NCBI GenBank assembly: GCA_963790775.1
Contig: CAWBPR010000001.1
Location: 82,703-146,702 of the forward strand
Length of the DNA: 64,000 nucleotides
Reading direction: 5' to 3'
Origin: JASJBU01 sp963790775
GTDB lineage: Bacteria; Pseudomonadota; Gammaproteobacteria; Chromatiales; Chromatiaceae
The translations under genes and the position numbers were made by a program. Shown here piece by piece: positions 36,317 through 46,442 of this stretch; the stretch's first letter is position 1; the number at the start of each line of letters is the position of its first letter. The notes beneath the pieces were generated by a model. The model saw only the letters and a list, made by a program, of their open reading frames with translations, was not told the origin of the DNA and searched no databases.

Positions 36317-37813
36317 TTACACCTCGGGCCGCATGTGGGGGAAGAGCAGCACATCGCGGATCGAGGGGGAGTCGGTCAGCAGCATCACCAGCCGGTCGAT
36401 GCCGATGCCTTCGCCGGCGGTGGGCGGCATGCCGTGCTCCAGCGCCCGCACATAATCCTCGTCATAGTGCATCGCCTCGACATCACCGGCATCCTTCTCC
36501 TGCACCTGCTGGCGAAACCGCTCGGCCTGATCTTCCGCGTCATTCAGCTCGGAAAAGCCATTCGCAATCTCCCGCCCACCGACAAAAAATTCAAAGCGGT
36601 CGGTGACGAAGGGGTCCTTATCGCTTCGCCGGGCGAGGGGTGATACTTCAGTGGGATAGGCGGTGATGAAGGTCGGATCCATCAGCCTGTGTTCCACGGT
36701 TTTCTCGAAGATCTCAATCTGCACCTTACCCAGGCCGTAGGATTCCTTGAGCGGGATCTCAAGACGTTTTGCCAGGCTTCGCGCCAGTTCCAGGTCATCA
36801 AGCTCCGCTGCACTGATTTCCGAGTTGAAATGGAGAATCGATCCTTTTACCGTCATGCGTTGAAACGGGCTGCCGAAATCATAGGTTTCGCCCTGATAGG
36901 TGACCTCGACACTGCCCAGAACCTCGCGGCAGAGGTTGCGCAGCATGTCCTCGGTGAGGTCCATCAGGTCATGATAATCTGCGTAGGCCTCGTAAAACTC
37001 CAGCATGGTGAACTCGGGGTTATGCCGGGTGGAGAGGCCTTCATTGCGGAAGTTACGGTTTATCTCATAGACCCTTTCAAAGCCGCCCACCACCAGACGC
37101 TTGAGGTACAGCTCAGGCGCGATGCGCAGGAACAGATCCATATCCAGTGCGTTATGCTTGGTGGTGAAGGGACGGGCCGTGGCGCCACCTGGAATCACCT
37201 GCATCATGGGCGTTTCCACCTCCATGAACTGCTTCTGATTCAGATAGTTGCGTATAAACTGCACGACACGGGTGCGGGTCCGGAAAGTCTCCCGGGTCGC
37301 CTCGTTCATGATCAGATCCACATAGCGCTGGCGATAGCGCTGTTCCTGATCTGACAGGCCGTGAAACTTCTCCGGCAGCGGGCGCAGGGCCTTGGTCAGC
37401 AGGCGGATGTTATCGACCTTGATGGACAATTCGCCAGTCTTGGTTTTGAACAGTTGCCCCTCCGCGCCGATGATATCGCCGATATCCCATTTCTTGAACT
37501 GGTTGTTGTAAACGCCTTCATCCAGGGAATCGCGCTGCACAAACAACTGCATGCGTCCGGACATATCCTGCAGGTGGGCGAAACTTGCCTTGCCCATCAC
37601 CCGGCGGCTCATCATGCGTCCTGCGACGCTGATCCGCAGACCCAGTTCGGCAAGTTCTTCATCGGTTTTTTCACCATATTCCGCATGCAGTTCACCGGCC
37701 ATGCAGTTACGCCGGAAATCATTCGGGAACGCATTGCCGTTTTCCCGTAGTTGCTCCAGCTTTTCACGTCGCTGGGCAATCAGCTTGTTTTCGTCCTGTA
37801 CCTGATCGTTCAT
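36317..37813 (-). CDS. lysS: Lysyl-tRNA synthetase, class II
   Basis: The enzyme charges tRNA-Lys. The 498-residue protein has the OB-fold anticodon domain first (GKASFAHLQDMSGRMQLFVQ), then the class II core: motif 2 in FRNEGLSTRHNPEFTMLEFY and motif 3 in GIGIDRLVMLLTDSPSIRDV. All expected residues are present and the frame is intact. It lies 70 bases downstream of prfB on the same strand, the conserved prfB-lysS pair. Confidence 0.97.
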   Translation of the reverse strand: MNDQVQDENKLIAQRREKLEQLRENGNAFPNDFRRNCMAGELHAEYGEKTDEELAELGLRISVAGRMMSRRVMGKASFAHLQDMSGRMQLFVQRDSLDEGVYNNQFKKWDIGDIIGAEGQLFKTKTGELSIKVDNIRLLTKALRPLPEKFHGLSDQEQRYRQRYVDLIMNEATRETFRTRTRVVQFIRNYLNQKQFMEVETPMMQVIPGGATARPFTTKHNALDMDLFLRIAPELYLKRLVVGGFERVYEINRNFRNEGLSTRHNPEFTMLEFYEAYADYHDLMDLTEDMLRNLCREVLGSVEVTYQGETYDFGSPFQRMTVKGSILHFNSEISAAELDDLELARSLAKRLEIPLKESYGLGKVQIEIFEKTVEHRLMDPTFITAYPTEVSPLARRSDKDPFVTDRFEFFVGGREIANGFSELNDAEDQAERFRQQVQEKDAGDVEAMHYDEDYVRALEHGMPPTAGEGIGIDRLVMLLTDSPSIRDVLLFPHMRPEV

Positions 37814-37883
37814 CTATTTGATTCAATTCTGTTAGGTAAATTTCTGCTTTGACGGATCACGGCCACTGCGCAGAAGCGTTTGG

Positions 37884-38982
37884 TTACAGGCCGCTTTTGA
37901 GACTCGCTTCGATAAACTGGTCGAGGGCGCCATCGAGCACGGCCTGAGTGTTGCCGGTTTCCACATTGGTGCGCAGATCCTTGATGCGCGATGCGTCCAG
38001 GACATAGGAGCGGATCTGGCTGCCCCAGCCGATGTCGGACTTGGTCTCTTCCAGTTGCTGCTGGCTGGCGTTGCGCTTCTGCACCTCCAGTTCATAGAGT
38101 TTGGCCTTCAACTGCTTCATGGCAGTGGCCTTATTCTTGTGCTGGGAGCGATCATTCTGGCACTGCACAACAACGCCGGTTGGGTTATGGGTGATGCGCA
38201 CCGCTGACTCAGTCCGGTTGACATGTTGTCCCCCTGCGCCACTGGCGCGATAGACATCGATACGCAGGTCGGCCGGGTTGATCTCAACCTCGATGGAGTC
38301 ATCGATTTCAGGTGAGACGAATACTGCCGCGAATGAAGTGTGACGCCGGTTGCCGGAATCAAAAGGGGATTTTCTCACCAGCCTGTGAACGCCGATCTCA
38401 GTGCGTAGCCAGCCGAAAACGTAGTCACCCTCGAAACGCACGGTTGCGCTCTTGATTCCCGCTACTTCGCCGGCCGATACCTCGATGATCTCGGTCTTGA
38501 AGCCATGCTGTTCACCCCAGCGGAGGTACATGCGCAACAGCATATCCGCCCAGTCCTGGGCCTCAGTGCCGCCGGACCCCGCCTGAATATCCAGAAACGC
38601 ATTGCAGTGATCGGTTTCACCGGAGAACATGCGCCGGAACTCTAGCTCGGCGACCTGTTTTTCAAAGCCTTCCAGGTCATTTTCAATGGCGCTGACCGCA
38701 GCCTCCTCATCCTCTTCGATCGCCATTTCCAGCAGATCGGCCGCATCGTCCAGGCCATTGAAGAGCTCCCCAAGGGTGAGCACAACGGCCTCAAGGCTCG
38801 CCCTTTCCCGCCCCAGGGCCTGAGCCTTCTCCTGATCACTCCAGATATCCGGGTCCTCGAGTTCTCTGAGTACCTCGGTTAGACGTTCTTGCTTTTCCTC
38901 GAAGTCAAAGATACCCCCTAAGGGATTGCGCGCGTCCCTTCAGGTCACTGATCTTGTTTGTGATTGGATTGAGTTCTTGCAT
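37884..38982 (-). CDS. prfB: Peptide chain release factor 2, expressed by programmed +1 frameshift
   Basis: RF2 reads UAA and UGA stop codons and releases the peptide. The gene starts at ATG 38982 (MQELNPITNKISDLKGRAQS), meets an in-frame TGA at codon 26, and continues in the +1 frame (DFEEKQERLTEVLRELEDPD) to 37884. The tripeptide motif SPF is present in KSPFDSG, and the GGQ motif is in GAGGQHVN. The +1 shift lets RF2 control its own synthesis. The joined protein has about 365 residues, as expected. lysS follows. Confidence 0.97.
38904..38919 (-). promoter_or_regulatory. prfB programmed +1 frameshift signal
   Basis: On the minus strand the sequence is AGG GGG TAT CTT TGA C, identical to the classical RF2 recoding site. 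AGGGGG (38919-38914) acts as an internal Shine-Dalgarno, CTT (38910-38908) is the slippery codon and TGA (38907-38905) is the autoregulatory stop. Confidence 0.95.
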
Positions 38983-39148
38983 GTATCTCGACTCGCGGCA
39001 AAAGCCGTGAATTCTACACCAGCAGAGAACAGCTATGAAAGCAATATGCGTTCATTGAATGGATAGTTATTCAGCTGAGTGCGCTGAACTCAGCTGAATC
39101 TTCAGTTTCCGGGGGCGGAAATTGGTATTTCAGGTTTCCTCATCAGAG

Positions 39149-39940
39149 CTACAACTTAGTAATGCAGGTAGTTGATTGTTGCGGGTTATGTCCTCTAACG
39201 GATAGATCCATATGCATAAGATCCACGGTATTTTTGATGAAGGCCTTCACAGACGCCATCCTGCTATGCGAATCATTCCGCGACTGCAAATTGCGCAATG
39301 CTTCGGGTACACCGTTTTTCAGCCAGCCCGGATAGGCCATCAGCACTTCCTGATCCCAGGTTGCCGGAGGCCTCAATGAACGCGTTTCGCGATACAGCAC
39401 GTCCAGGGAAATTTGCTTTTTGCAGCCGGCATTCTCCAGCCCTTCCAATAGCTTACGCTCCGCTTCTTCGAGATAACCTATTGAAACCCGCGTCTCTTCA
39501 TGGCTGATGGTTGCAATGGCCTTACGGCTCAGGCCAATTTCATGGCGGAAAAGAAAACGCCTGCGTAATCCTTCCGGAAGCCTTCTGACCAATTCGACCA
39601 ACAGGGTCGACCAACCACCTTCCTCTTCCAGCTCCCGGGGCATCAGGGTGAAAGGGATAATGATGTTGGTTTTCACCAGGGGTTTGAAAGTAGGGCGTTG
39701 CAGGCTTTCCAGAAAGGCCAGTTTCAGTGATTTACCGTCCTTGCTGGTGAGTCGGGCGTCGATCAGGTTGGCCCAGATGGCGATATATGCGGCTTGCCCC
39801 TCTTCACCATTTCCGCCCTGTCTTACAATAAACCGGTAAACCCGACCCCGGTATCTTTCATAAAAGGCCTTGAATGCATCTTCCTTATGTTCCAGCAACT
39901 GCTCCAGTAGGGTATCAGTATCGAATCTTCTAGCAGCCAC
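39149..39940 (-). CDS. Sigma-70-family-like (ECF-like) protein, divergent orphan
   Basis: A 263-residue soluble protein. Residues 9-65 resemble sigma region 2 (LLEQLLEHKEDAFKAFYERY and IAIWANLIDAR), and residues 115-168 look like region 4, with LPEGLRRRFLFRHEIGLSRK and a helix-turn-helix AIATISHEETRVSIGYLEEA. A C-terminal tail of about 90 residues has no counterpart in ordinary ECF sigma factors. No anti-sigma gene is adjacent. The match is weak, so a degenerate sigma factor or an unrelated helical protein are both possible. It is transcribed divergently from mtnA. Confidence 0.5.
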   Translation of the reverse strand: MAARRFDTDTLLEQLLEHKEDAFKAFYERYRGRVYRFIVRQGGNGEEGQAAYIAIWANLIDARLTSKDGKSLKLAFLESLQRPTFKPLVKTNIIIPFTLMPRELEEEGGWSTLLVELVRRLPEGLRRRFLFRHEIGLSRKAIATISHEETRVSIGYLEEAERKLLEGLENAGCKKQISLDVLYRETRSLRPPATWDQEVLMAYPGWLKNGVPEALRNLQSRNDSHSRMASVKAFIKNTVDLMHMDLSVRGHNPQQSTTCITKL

Positions 39941-40139
39941 TCAAGTGATCTCCACGCAGTAGGATTGGAAATGAATAATCGGTATCTTTTGTTATTTTCT
40001 ATTCTTATTATTATAGATCGTATGTGTACCACAAATACTTTAACGACGCATTAAATCTTGTTAACAATTCTAAATTCTTAGGATTTGAGCTTCTGCTTCC
40101 AATTTTTCAAACACATCATCAAAAGATTTCTACGAAACC

Positions 40140-41219
40140 ATGCTTAATCGACATTCTGGACCATTACCTGCACCTGATGCCGCAATCGTCTGGGAGGATG
40201 ATCGCCTGTTTCTGCTGGATCAGCGGAAGCTGCCTGCACAGGCACGATACCTGGAATTACGCACGGCAGCCGCCACTGCAGACGCGATCAGGGATATGGT
40301 GGTAAGAGGGGCTCCTGCAATCGGCGTGACTGCAGCCTATGGTGTGGTGTTGGCGGCGCGGGAAGCATATTCAGAGAATCCTCACGCCTGGAAGCTTGGC
40401 ATTGTTTCCCATCTGAACAGGCTGAGGGAATCGCGTCCCACGGCGAGCAATCTGTTCTGGGCCCTGGCCCGGATGCAACTTTTAGTAGACCGATTGGCTG
40501 ATCTGGTGAATCCCGAATCTGAGCTGCTTGCTGAAGCGGTGATGATTCACGCCGCGGATATTGCCGACAACAGGCGCATGGGGAAGCTGGGCGCGGAACT
40601 GATTGCAGGACCGACTTCAGTGATCACCCACTGCAATGCCGGAGCACTGGCAACGGGCGGTTATGGAACAGCGCTTGGGGTGATTCGCAGCGCCTATGCG
40701 CTGGGCAGCATCAAGCAGGTCTTTGCTGACGAAACCCGGCCCTGGTTACAAGGTTCACGGCTCACGGCCTGGGAGCTGCTGCAGGATAAGATTCCGGTGA
40801 CTCTCCTGGCGGATGGGGCGGCAGCGAGTCTCATGGCAGCTGGCGGGATCGGCTGGATTATCGTCGGCTCCGACAGAATTGCCGCGAATGGGGATGTGGC
40901 GAATAAGATTGGCACCTATGGCCTGGCTGTTGCAGCAAAGCACCATGGGGTCAAGGTCATGGTGGTTGCGCCTACCTCCACCGTCGATATGCAAATCGCA
41001 ACTGGCCGGGAGATTCCAATCGAGGTCAGAGCTGCTGATGAGCTGCTTTCCTGCGCTGGCAGGCGCATCGGAGCCGATGGAGCAGAGGTGTGGAATCCAG
41101 TGTTCGATGTCACGCCTGCGGCCCTGGTGGATGTGATCGTGACTGAGAGGGGTGTTGTTCACTCGCCAAAAAGGGAAAAGATGGAAAAGCTGATGTCGAA
41201 TCTAGCTGAGACCGCCTGA
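40140..41219 (+). CDS. mtnA: S-methyl-5-thioribose-1-phosphate isomerase
   Basis: This enzyme of the methionine salvage pathway converts methylthioribose-1-phosphate to methylthioribulose-1-phosphate. The protein has 359 residues. The substrate loop VVRGAPAIG, the catalytic Cys C165 in THCNAGALATGGYGTALG and the catalytic Asp D245 in VGSDRIAANGD are present, so it should be active. It lies upstream of gyrA on the same strand, separated by 117 bases; mtnA next to gyrA is common in Chromatiales-type genomes. Other salvage genes are not in the window. Confidence 0.93.
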   Translation: MLNRHSGPLPAPDAAIVWEDDRLFLLDQRKLPAQARYLELRTAAATADAIRDMVVRGAPAIGVTAAYGVVLAAREAYSENPHAWKLGIVSHLNRLRESRPTASNLFWALARMQLLVDRLADLVNPESELLAEAVMIHAADIADNRRMGKLGAELIAGPTSVITHCNAGALATGGYGTALGVIRSAYALGSIKQVFADETRPWLQGSRLTAWELLQDKIPVTLLADGAAASLMAAGGIGWIIVGSDRIAANGDVANKIGTYGLAVAAKHHGVKVMVVAPTSTVDMQIATGREIPIEVRAADELLSCAGRRIGADGAEVWNPVFDVTPAALVDVIVTERGVVHSPKREKMEKLMSNLAETA

Positions 41220-41336
41220 AATCGATTATCAGGCGTTAATTATACAGCAAAGGGGGTATCGGCTATGTTACAATTCCCGTTTTTCTAACGCCCCAAAAAA
41301 AACCAGATGGGGCGAAAATGGAAGATTTGAACGCCC

Positions 41337-43940
41337 ATGAGTGAATTCGCCAAAGAAGTCCTCCCCGTTAATCTTGAAGATGAGATGCGTCAATCCTATC
41401 TCGCTTACGCCATGAGCGTAATTGTGGGACGGGCATTGCCGGATGTCAGGGATGGTCTGAAGCCGGTTCATCGTCGTGCGCTGTTTGCCATGAGCGTACT
41501 CGGCAACGACTGGAACAAACCCTATAAAAAATCCGCGCGCATCGTGGGTGATGTGATTGGTAAGTACCACCCGCATGGTGATACAGCCGTGTATGACACC
41601 ATCGTGCGCATGGCGCAGCCTTTTTCCATGCGTTACATGCTGGTGGATGGCCAGGGTAACTTCGGCTCGGTTGATGGTGACTCTCCCGCCGCCATGCGTT
41701 ACACCGAGATTCGCATGGCCAAGATCGCCCACACCATGCTGGACGATCTGGACAAGGAAACGGTCGATTTCGTCCCGAACTATGATGATTCGGAGCAAGA
41801 ACCGGCGGTGCTGCCCGCCCGGGCGCCCAACCTGCTGGTAAACGGATCTGCCGGCATTGCAGTGGGCATGGCCACCAATATACCGCCACACAATCTGAAT
41901 GAAGTCATCGATGCCTGTGTGGCGGTGATCGATGATGAAACCATCAGCATCAATGAACTGATGCAGCATGTGCCTGGTCCGGACTTTCCTACCGCGGGCT
42001 TGATCAATGGCGCCAAAGGAATCAAAGAAGCCTATCACACCGGGCGCGGCATCATTTACATGCGCGCCCGCACCGAAATAGAGACAAATCCTGCTACCGG
42101 CAAGCAGACCATTCTGGTCCATGAACTGCCGTACCAGGTGAATAAGGCGCGCATGATCGAAAAGATCGCGGAGCTGGTGAAGGACAAGCGCATCGAAGGT
42201 ATTACCGAACTTCGGGACGAATCGGACAAGGACGGCATGCGCGTGGTCATAGAACTGCGCCGGGGAGAGGTGGCGGAAGTGGTGTTGAACAACCTTTTCC
42301 AGCAGACCGCCATGCAGAGCGTGTTCGGCATCAACATGGTGGCGCTGGTGGATGGCCGGCCGCGTCTGCTCAATCTCAAGCAGTTGCTGGAATACTTTAT
42401 CCGGCATCGTCGGGAAGTGGTCACCCGCCGCACCCTGTTCGAATTGCGCAAGGCCCGGGATAGAGCCCATGTCCTCGAGGGATTGGCTGTCGCACTGGCC
42501 AATATCGATGAGGTCATCCAACTGATCAAGCAGGCAGCAAGCCCGGCGGACGCCAAAAAAGCCTTGCTGGAGAGACGCTGGAAATCCGGCACTCTCGAGA
42601 AAATGCTCGAACGCACCGGCGCCAGCAGTACCCGGCCGGAAGATCTGGCTCCTGAATTTGGTCTGACAGATCAAGGATACCGGCTGACGGAGATTCAGGC
42701 GCAGGCTATTCTGGATCTTCGTCTGCATCGCCTGACGGGGCTTGAACAAGATAAAATAATAAAGGAATACGAGGAGTTACTGGAAAAAATTGCTGATTTA
42801 CTTGATATTTTGGGCAGCCCTGACCGCCTCATGCAGGTGATTCGGGATGAACTCCTGGATATCAAGCAGCAGTATGGCGACGAGCGCCGCACCGAAATTA
42901 TCCAGACCCGCCTGGACCTGACTCTGGAGGATCTGATCACCGAGGAGGATGTGGTGGTGACCCTTTCGCACGGCGGTTATGCGAAGGCGCAGCCTACCAG
43001 CAGCTACCAGGCTCAGCGGCGGGGCGGAAAAGGCAAAATGGCGACGGCCACCAAGGATGAGGATTTTGTTGATCAACTGTTTGTCGCAAGCACCCACGAC
43101 ACCATTCTCTGTTTCTCAAATCTCGGCAAGGTCTATTGGCTGAAGGTCTATGAACTACCCCAGGCGGGCCGCAATGCACGGGGTAAACCCATCGTAAACC
43201 TGCTGCCACTGGAGAAGGAGGAGCGGATCAATGCCATCCTGCCGGTACGCGAATACACCGCAGACCGTTATGTCTTCATGGCGACCAGCGCCGGAACAGT
43301 GAAAAAGACCTCCCTGGAAGCCTTCTCCAGACCCCGTGCCGGAGGCATTATCGCGGTAGATCTGCGCGATGGCGACAAACTTATTGGAGTGGATATTACC
43401 GACGGTCAGCAGGATATTTTATTGTTCAGCAGTTCTGGCAAAGCGGCTCGTTTCAATGAATCCAATGTGCGTGCGATGGGGAGAACGGCCTGTGGTGTGA
43501 GAGGCATTCGCATGGGCAAGGGACACTTCCTGGTGTCACTGATTGTCGCAAAGGAAGGTGATGTGCTGACAGTGACGGAAAATGGTTACGGCAAGCGGAC
43601 TGCCGTGGCCGAATATCCAGTACACAGCCGAGGCGGTCAGGGCGTTATTTCGATTCAGACTTCGAAGCGTAATGGCGCAGTGGTAGGTGCGGTGCAGGTG
43701 GTCGATGAGGACGAGGTGATGATGATCACGGATGGTGGAACCCTGGTGCGCAATCGTGTCGCCGAGGTCTCACGCATGAGCCGTAACACCCAGGGTGTGA
43801 TAATGATTCGTCTGCAAAAGAAAGGAGCATCTGGCATCGAGCGTATCGAGCGTATCGAGAGCCTTGATTCCGATGAGGATATTGATGACATTGAGGATGT
43901 TAGTGTTGAAGACGATGGCACTGAGCCTGAGACTGAGTGA
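41337..43940 (+). CDS. gyrA: DNA gyrase subunit A
   Basis: GyrA cuts and rejoins DNA while GyrB supplies ATP energy, introducing negative supercoils. The 867-residue protein is complete. The catalytic Tyr is in AAMRYTE, and the quinolone-resistance region reads HPHGDTAVYD, so position 83 (E. coli numbering) is Thr and position 87 is Asp, as in many gammaproteobacteria. The C-terminal wrapping domain has the GyrA box QRRGGKG and six blade-like repeats. The tail is acidic (DSDEDIDDIEDVSVEDDG) and is preceded by a small in-frame repeat IERIERIE. The genes for amino-acid synthesis follow. Confidence 0.98.
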   Translation: MSEFAKEVLPVNLEDEMRQSYLAYAMSVIVGRALPDVRDGLKPVHRRALFAMSVLGNDWNKPYKKSARIVGDVIGKYHPHGDTAVYDTIVRMAQPFSMRYMLVDGQGNFGSVDGDSPAAMRYTEIRMAKIAHTMLDDLDKETVDFVPNYDDSEQEPAVLPARAPNLLVNGSAGIAVGMATNIPPHNLNEVIDACVAVIDDETISINELMQHVPGPDFPTAGLINGAKGIKEAYHTGRGIIYMRARTEIETNPATGKQTILVHELPYQVNKARMIEKIAELVKDKRIEGITELRDESDKDGMRVVIELRRGEVAEVVLNNLFQQTAMQSVFGINMVALVDGRPRLLNLKQLLEYFIRHRREVVTRRTLFELRKARDRAHVLEGLAVALANIDEVIQLIKQAASPADAKKALLERRWKSGTLEKMLERTGASSTRPEDLAPEFGLTDQGYRLTEIQAQAILDLRLHRLTGLEQDKIIKEYEELLEKIADLLDILGSPDRLMQVIRDELLDIKQQYGDERRTEIIQTRLDLTLEDLITEEDVVVTLSHGGYAKAQPTSSYQAQRRGGKGKMATATKDEDFVDQLFVASTHDTILCFSNLGKVYWLKVYELPQAGRNARGKPIVNLLPLEKEERINAILPVREYTADRYVFMATSAGTVKKTSLEAFSRPRAGGIIAVDLRDGDKLIGVDITDGQQDILLFSSSGKAARFNESNVRAMGRTACGVRGIRMGKGHFLVSLIVAKEGDVLTVTENGYGKRTAVAEYPVHSRGGQGVISIQTSKRNGAVVGAVQVVDEDEVMMITDGGTLVRNRVAEVSRMSRNTQGVIMIRLQKKGASGIERIERIESLDSDEDIDDIEDVSVEDDGTEPETE

Positions 43941-44007
43941 AATGCTTAAATGTCGGTTTCTTTTTAGAATAATATTAATAAATTAAACAATAAGTTGAGA
44001 GATAAAG

Positions 44008-45091
44008 ATGTCACGTGTTTATAACTTTAGCGCAGGCCCGGCAGCCCTGCCGGAGACAGTGCTGAAACAGGCCCAGGAAGAACTGCTTGAGTGGCGCGAC
44101 TGCCGGTATGTCGGTGATGGAGATGAGTCATCGCGGCAAGGAGTTCATGTCGATCGCCGAACAGGCGGAGGCCGACCTGAGGGAACTGCTGGCGGTGCCG
44201 GACAATTACAAGGTGCTGTTTCTGCAGGGCGGCGCATCCAGCCAGTTTGGCATGGTGCCGATGAATCTGAGCCGTGACAAACACAAGGTCGATTACCTCA
44301 ACACCGGTTCATGGTCGAAAAAGGCCATTGCCGAGGCGAAGCGTTACTGTGATGTCAATCTGGCAGCCAACACTGAAGCTTCGAAGTTCACCATGACTCC
44401 CGATCAGGCCGACCTCAAGCTGAGTGGGGATGCGGCCTATGTCCACTACACCCCAAATGAGACCATCGAGGGTGTAGAGTTTCCCTATGTTCCCGATACA
44501 GGCGATGTTCCGCTGGTGGCGGACTTCTCATCCACCATCCTCTCGCGGCCCATCGATGTTTCAAAATACGGCATCATTTATGCGGGTGCGCAGAAGAACA
44601 TCGGGCCAGCCGGCCTTACCCTGGTGATCGTCCGGGATGATCTGATTGGCAACGCCATCGACGGTACGCCGGTGATGTTTCAATACAAAACCCATGCGCA
44701 AGCCGACTCCATGTACAACACGCCCCCTACCTTTGGCTGGTATCTGGCAGGTCTGGTTTTCCAATGGCTGAAAGGTAAGGGCGGGCTTGCTGCGATGGGG
44801 GCGATCAACCAGCGCAAGGCGCAGGCTTTGTATGCAGCAATCGATGGCTCGGACTTCTACGCCAACCCGGTTGAGTTGAAGAGCCGTTCCTGGATGAATG
44901 TGCCGTTTACGCTGGCTGATGCCGAGTTGGATGCACCGTTTCTTAAAGAGGCCGGCAGCGCGGGCTTGAAAACTTTGAAAGGGCACCGTTCAGTGGGTGG
45001 TATGCGGGCGAGTATCTATAACGCCATGTCTGAAGAAGGGGTCAAGGCGCTGATCGATTTCATGGCTGAGTTTGAACGCAGGTATGGCTGA
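44008..45091 (+). CDS. serC: Phosphoserine aminotransferase, single frameshift near the N-terminus
   Basis: SerC makes 3-phosphoserine from phosphohydroxypyruvate (serine and pyridoxal phosphate synthesis). The first 31 codons from ATG 44008 (MSRVYNFSAGPAALPETVLK) and the remainder from GMSVMEMSHRGKEFM onward are in different frames. One extra C near 44101 (TGC CGG instead of TGC GGT) is enough to separate them. The PLP lysine is in YAGAQKNIGPAG and the rest is intact to the stop at 45091. The enzyme is essential for serine synthesis, so a sequence error is more likely than loss. It begins the serC-serA-pheA-hisC-tyrA run. Confidence 0.9.
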
Positions 45092-45231
45092 ATAAATACC
45101 GCATCCGACTGCAGGATATCTGAATACAATTCGAATGTTAATTAAATAAGTTAACTAACTATCAGAAATAACGGCAGTTAATTGCTTTGTCTCCTATGTC
45201 TTCTCAACGAAAATAATCAAGAGTTAGGTTC

Positions 45232-46413
45232 ATGTACAAGATTCTTACCTTAGATAATATCTCAGTGGCAGGCCTGAATCGGTTGCCGCGCGACGCGTAT
45301 GAGGTCGCATCCGAGATGACGCATCCGGACGCCATTCTGTTGCGCTCCTATAAAATGCATGACATAGAAATCCCTGAGACTGTCAAGGCGATTGGACGCG
45401 CCGGGGCGGGTGTGAATAACATCCCGGTGGAGATAATGACCGCCAGAGGCATTCCCGTTTTCAATGCACCGGGCGCCAACGCCAATGCGGTCAAGGAGTT
45501 GGTGATCGCCGGCATGTTGATGGCGGTGCGTAACATTCTTCCCTCCTGGAGGTTCGCCACCGGACTGAGTGGCAGCGATGAAGATGTCAGCAAGGCCGTG
45601 GAATCGGGTAAGAAACAGTTCCGCGGCTTCGAACTACCCGGCCGCACCCTGGGTGTAATCGGGCTCGGTGCGATCGGTGTCAAGGTGGCAAACACCGCTC
45701 GCGCCCTGGGCATGAAAGTGCTTGGTTATGACCCAACCATTACCGTCAAGAGCGCCTGGCAACTGGATTCAGGGGTCAAGCAGGCCGTATCGCCGGATGA
45801 CCTGGTCGCCCGTTCCGATTTTATCACCCTGCATGTCCCGCTGATCGAGGCCACGCGCAATCAGATAAGCGCCGAACGCATCAAAATGATGAAACGCGGT
45901 GCTGTGATCCTCAATTTTGCCCGCAATGGTCTGGTGGATGATGAGGCTGTGGTCAAGGCGCTGGACGAAGGCCAGTTGTATGCGTATGTCTGCGATTTTC
46001 CAAGTAACCTTCTCAAGGATCATCCCAGAGTGGTGACGCTGCCTCATCTAGGGGCCTCCACCATCGAGGCTGAGGAGAACTGCGCCATCATGGTGGCTGA
46101 TGAAGTCAAGGAATGGTTGGAAAATGGCAATATCAACAACGCAGTGAATTTTCCGGATATCAATCTGCCCCGTAACAGTGGCCACCGGCTTGCGGTGGTC
46201 AACAGTAATGTGCCTAACATGGTGGGGCAGATCTCCTCCGACCTGGGTAAAGGTGGATTGAATATACTGGATATGCTGAATCGGTCGCGGGGGAACATTG
46301 CTGTTACCCTGCTGGATGTAGATAAAGAGCCTTCCCGGCAGATACAGGATGAGCTGAGAAAAATTGAAGGCGTGCTCTCGGTGCGGTGCCTGGGATGTCC
46401 GCAAAAACAGTAA
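45232..46413 (+). CDS. serA: D-3-phosphoglycerate dehydrogenase (ACT-domain type)
   Basis: The first enzyme of serine synthesis oxidises 3-phosphoglycerate with NAD. The 393-residue protein has the substrate domain split around the Rossmann domain (GRTLGVIGLGAIGVKVANTA), catalytic Arg in NFARNGLVDDEAV region, and His in LPHLGASTIEAEENCA. The last 70 residues form one ACT domain (RLAVVNSNVPNMVGQISSDL), which usually binds serine for feedback inhibition. It is a short form lacking the intervening domain. It lies between serC and pheA with 140 bases upstream and 29 downstream. Confidence 0.94.
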   Translation: MYKILTLDNISVAGLNRLPRDAYEVASEMTHPDAILLRSYKMHDIEIPETVKAIGRAGAGVNNIPVEIMTARGIPVFNAPGANANAVKELVIAGMLMAVRNILPSWRFATGLSGSDEDVSKAVESGKKQFRGFELPGRTLGVIGLGAIGVKVANTARALGMKVLGYDPTITVKSAWQLDSGVKQAVSPDDLVARSDFITLHVPLIEATRNQISAERIKMMKRGAVILNFARNGLVDDEAVVKALDEGQLYAYVCDFPSNLLKDHPRVVTLPHLGASTIEAEENCAIMVADEVKEWLENGNINNAVNFPDINLPRNSGHRLAVVNSNVPNMVGQISSDLGKGGLNILDMLNRSRGNIAVTLLDVDKEPSRQIQDELRKIEGVLSVRCLGCPQKQ

Positions 46414-46442
46414 CAAAAAGATGATCAGCCAAGTGTCAGCGT

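Noticed and set aside
41268..42749. 493-codon minus-strand frame opposite gyrA
   Set aside because: Fully antisense to gyrA, which has an intact catalytic core; no ribosome site or family signal.
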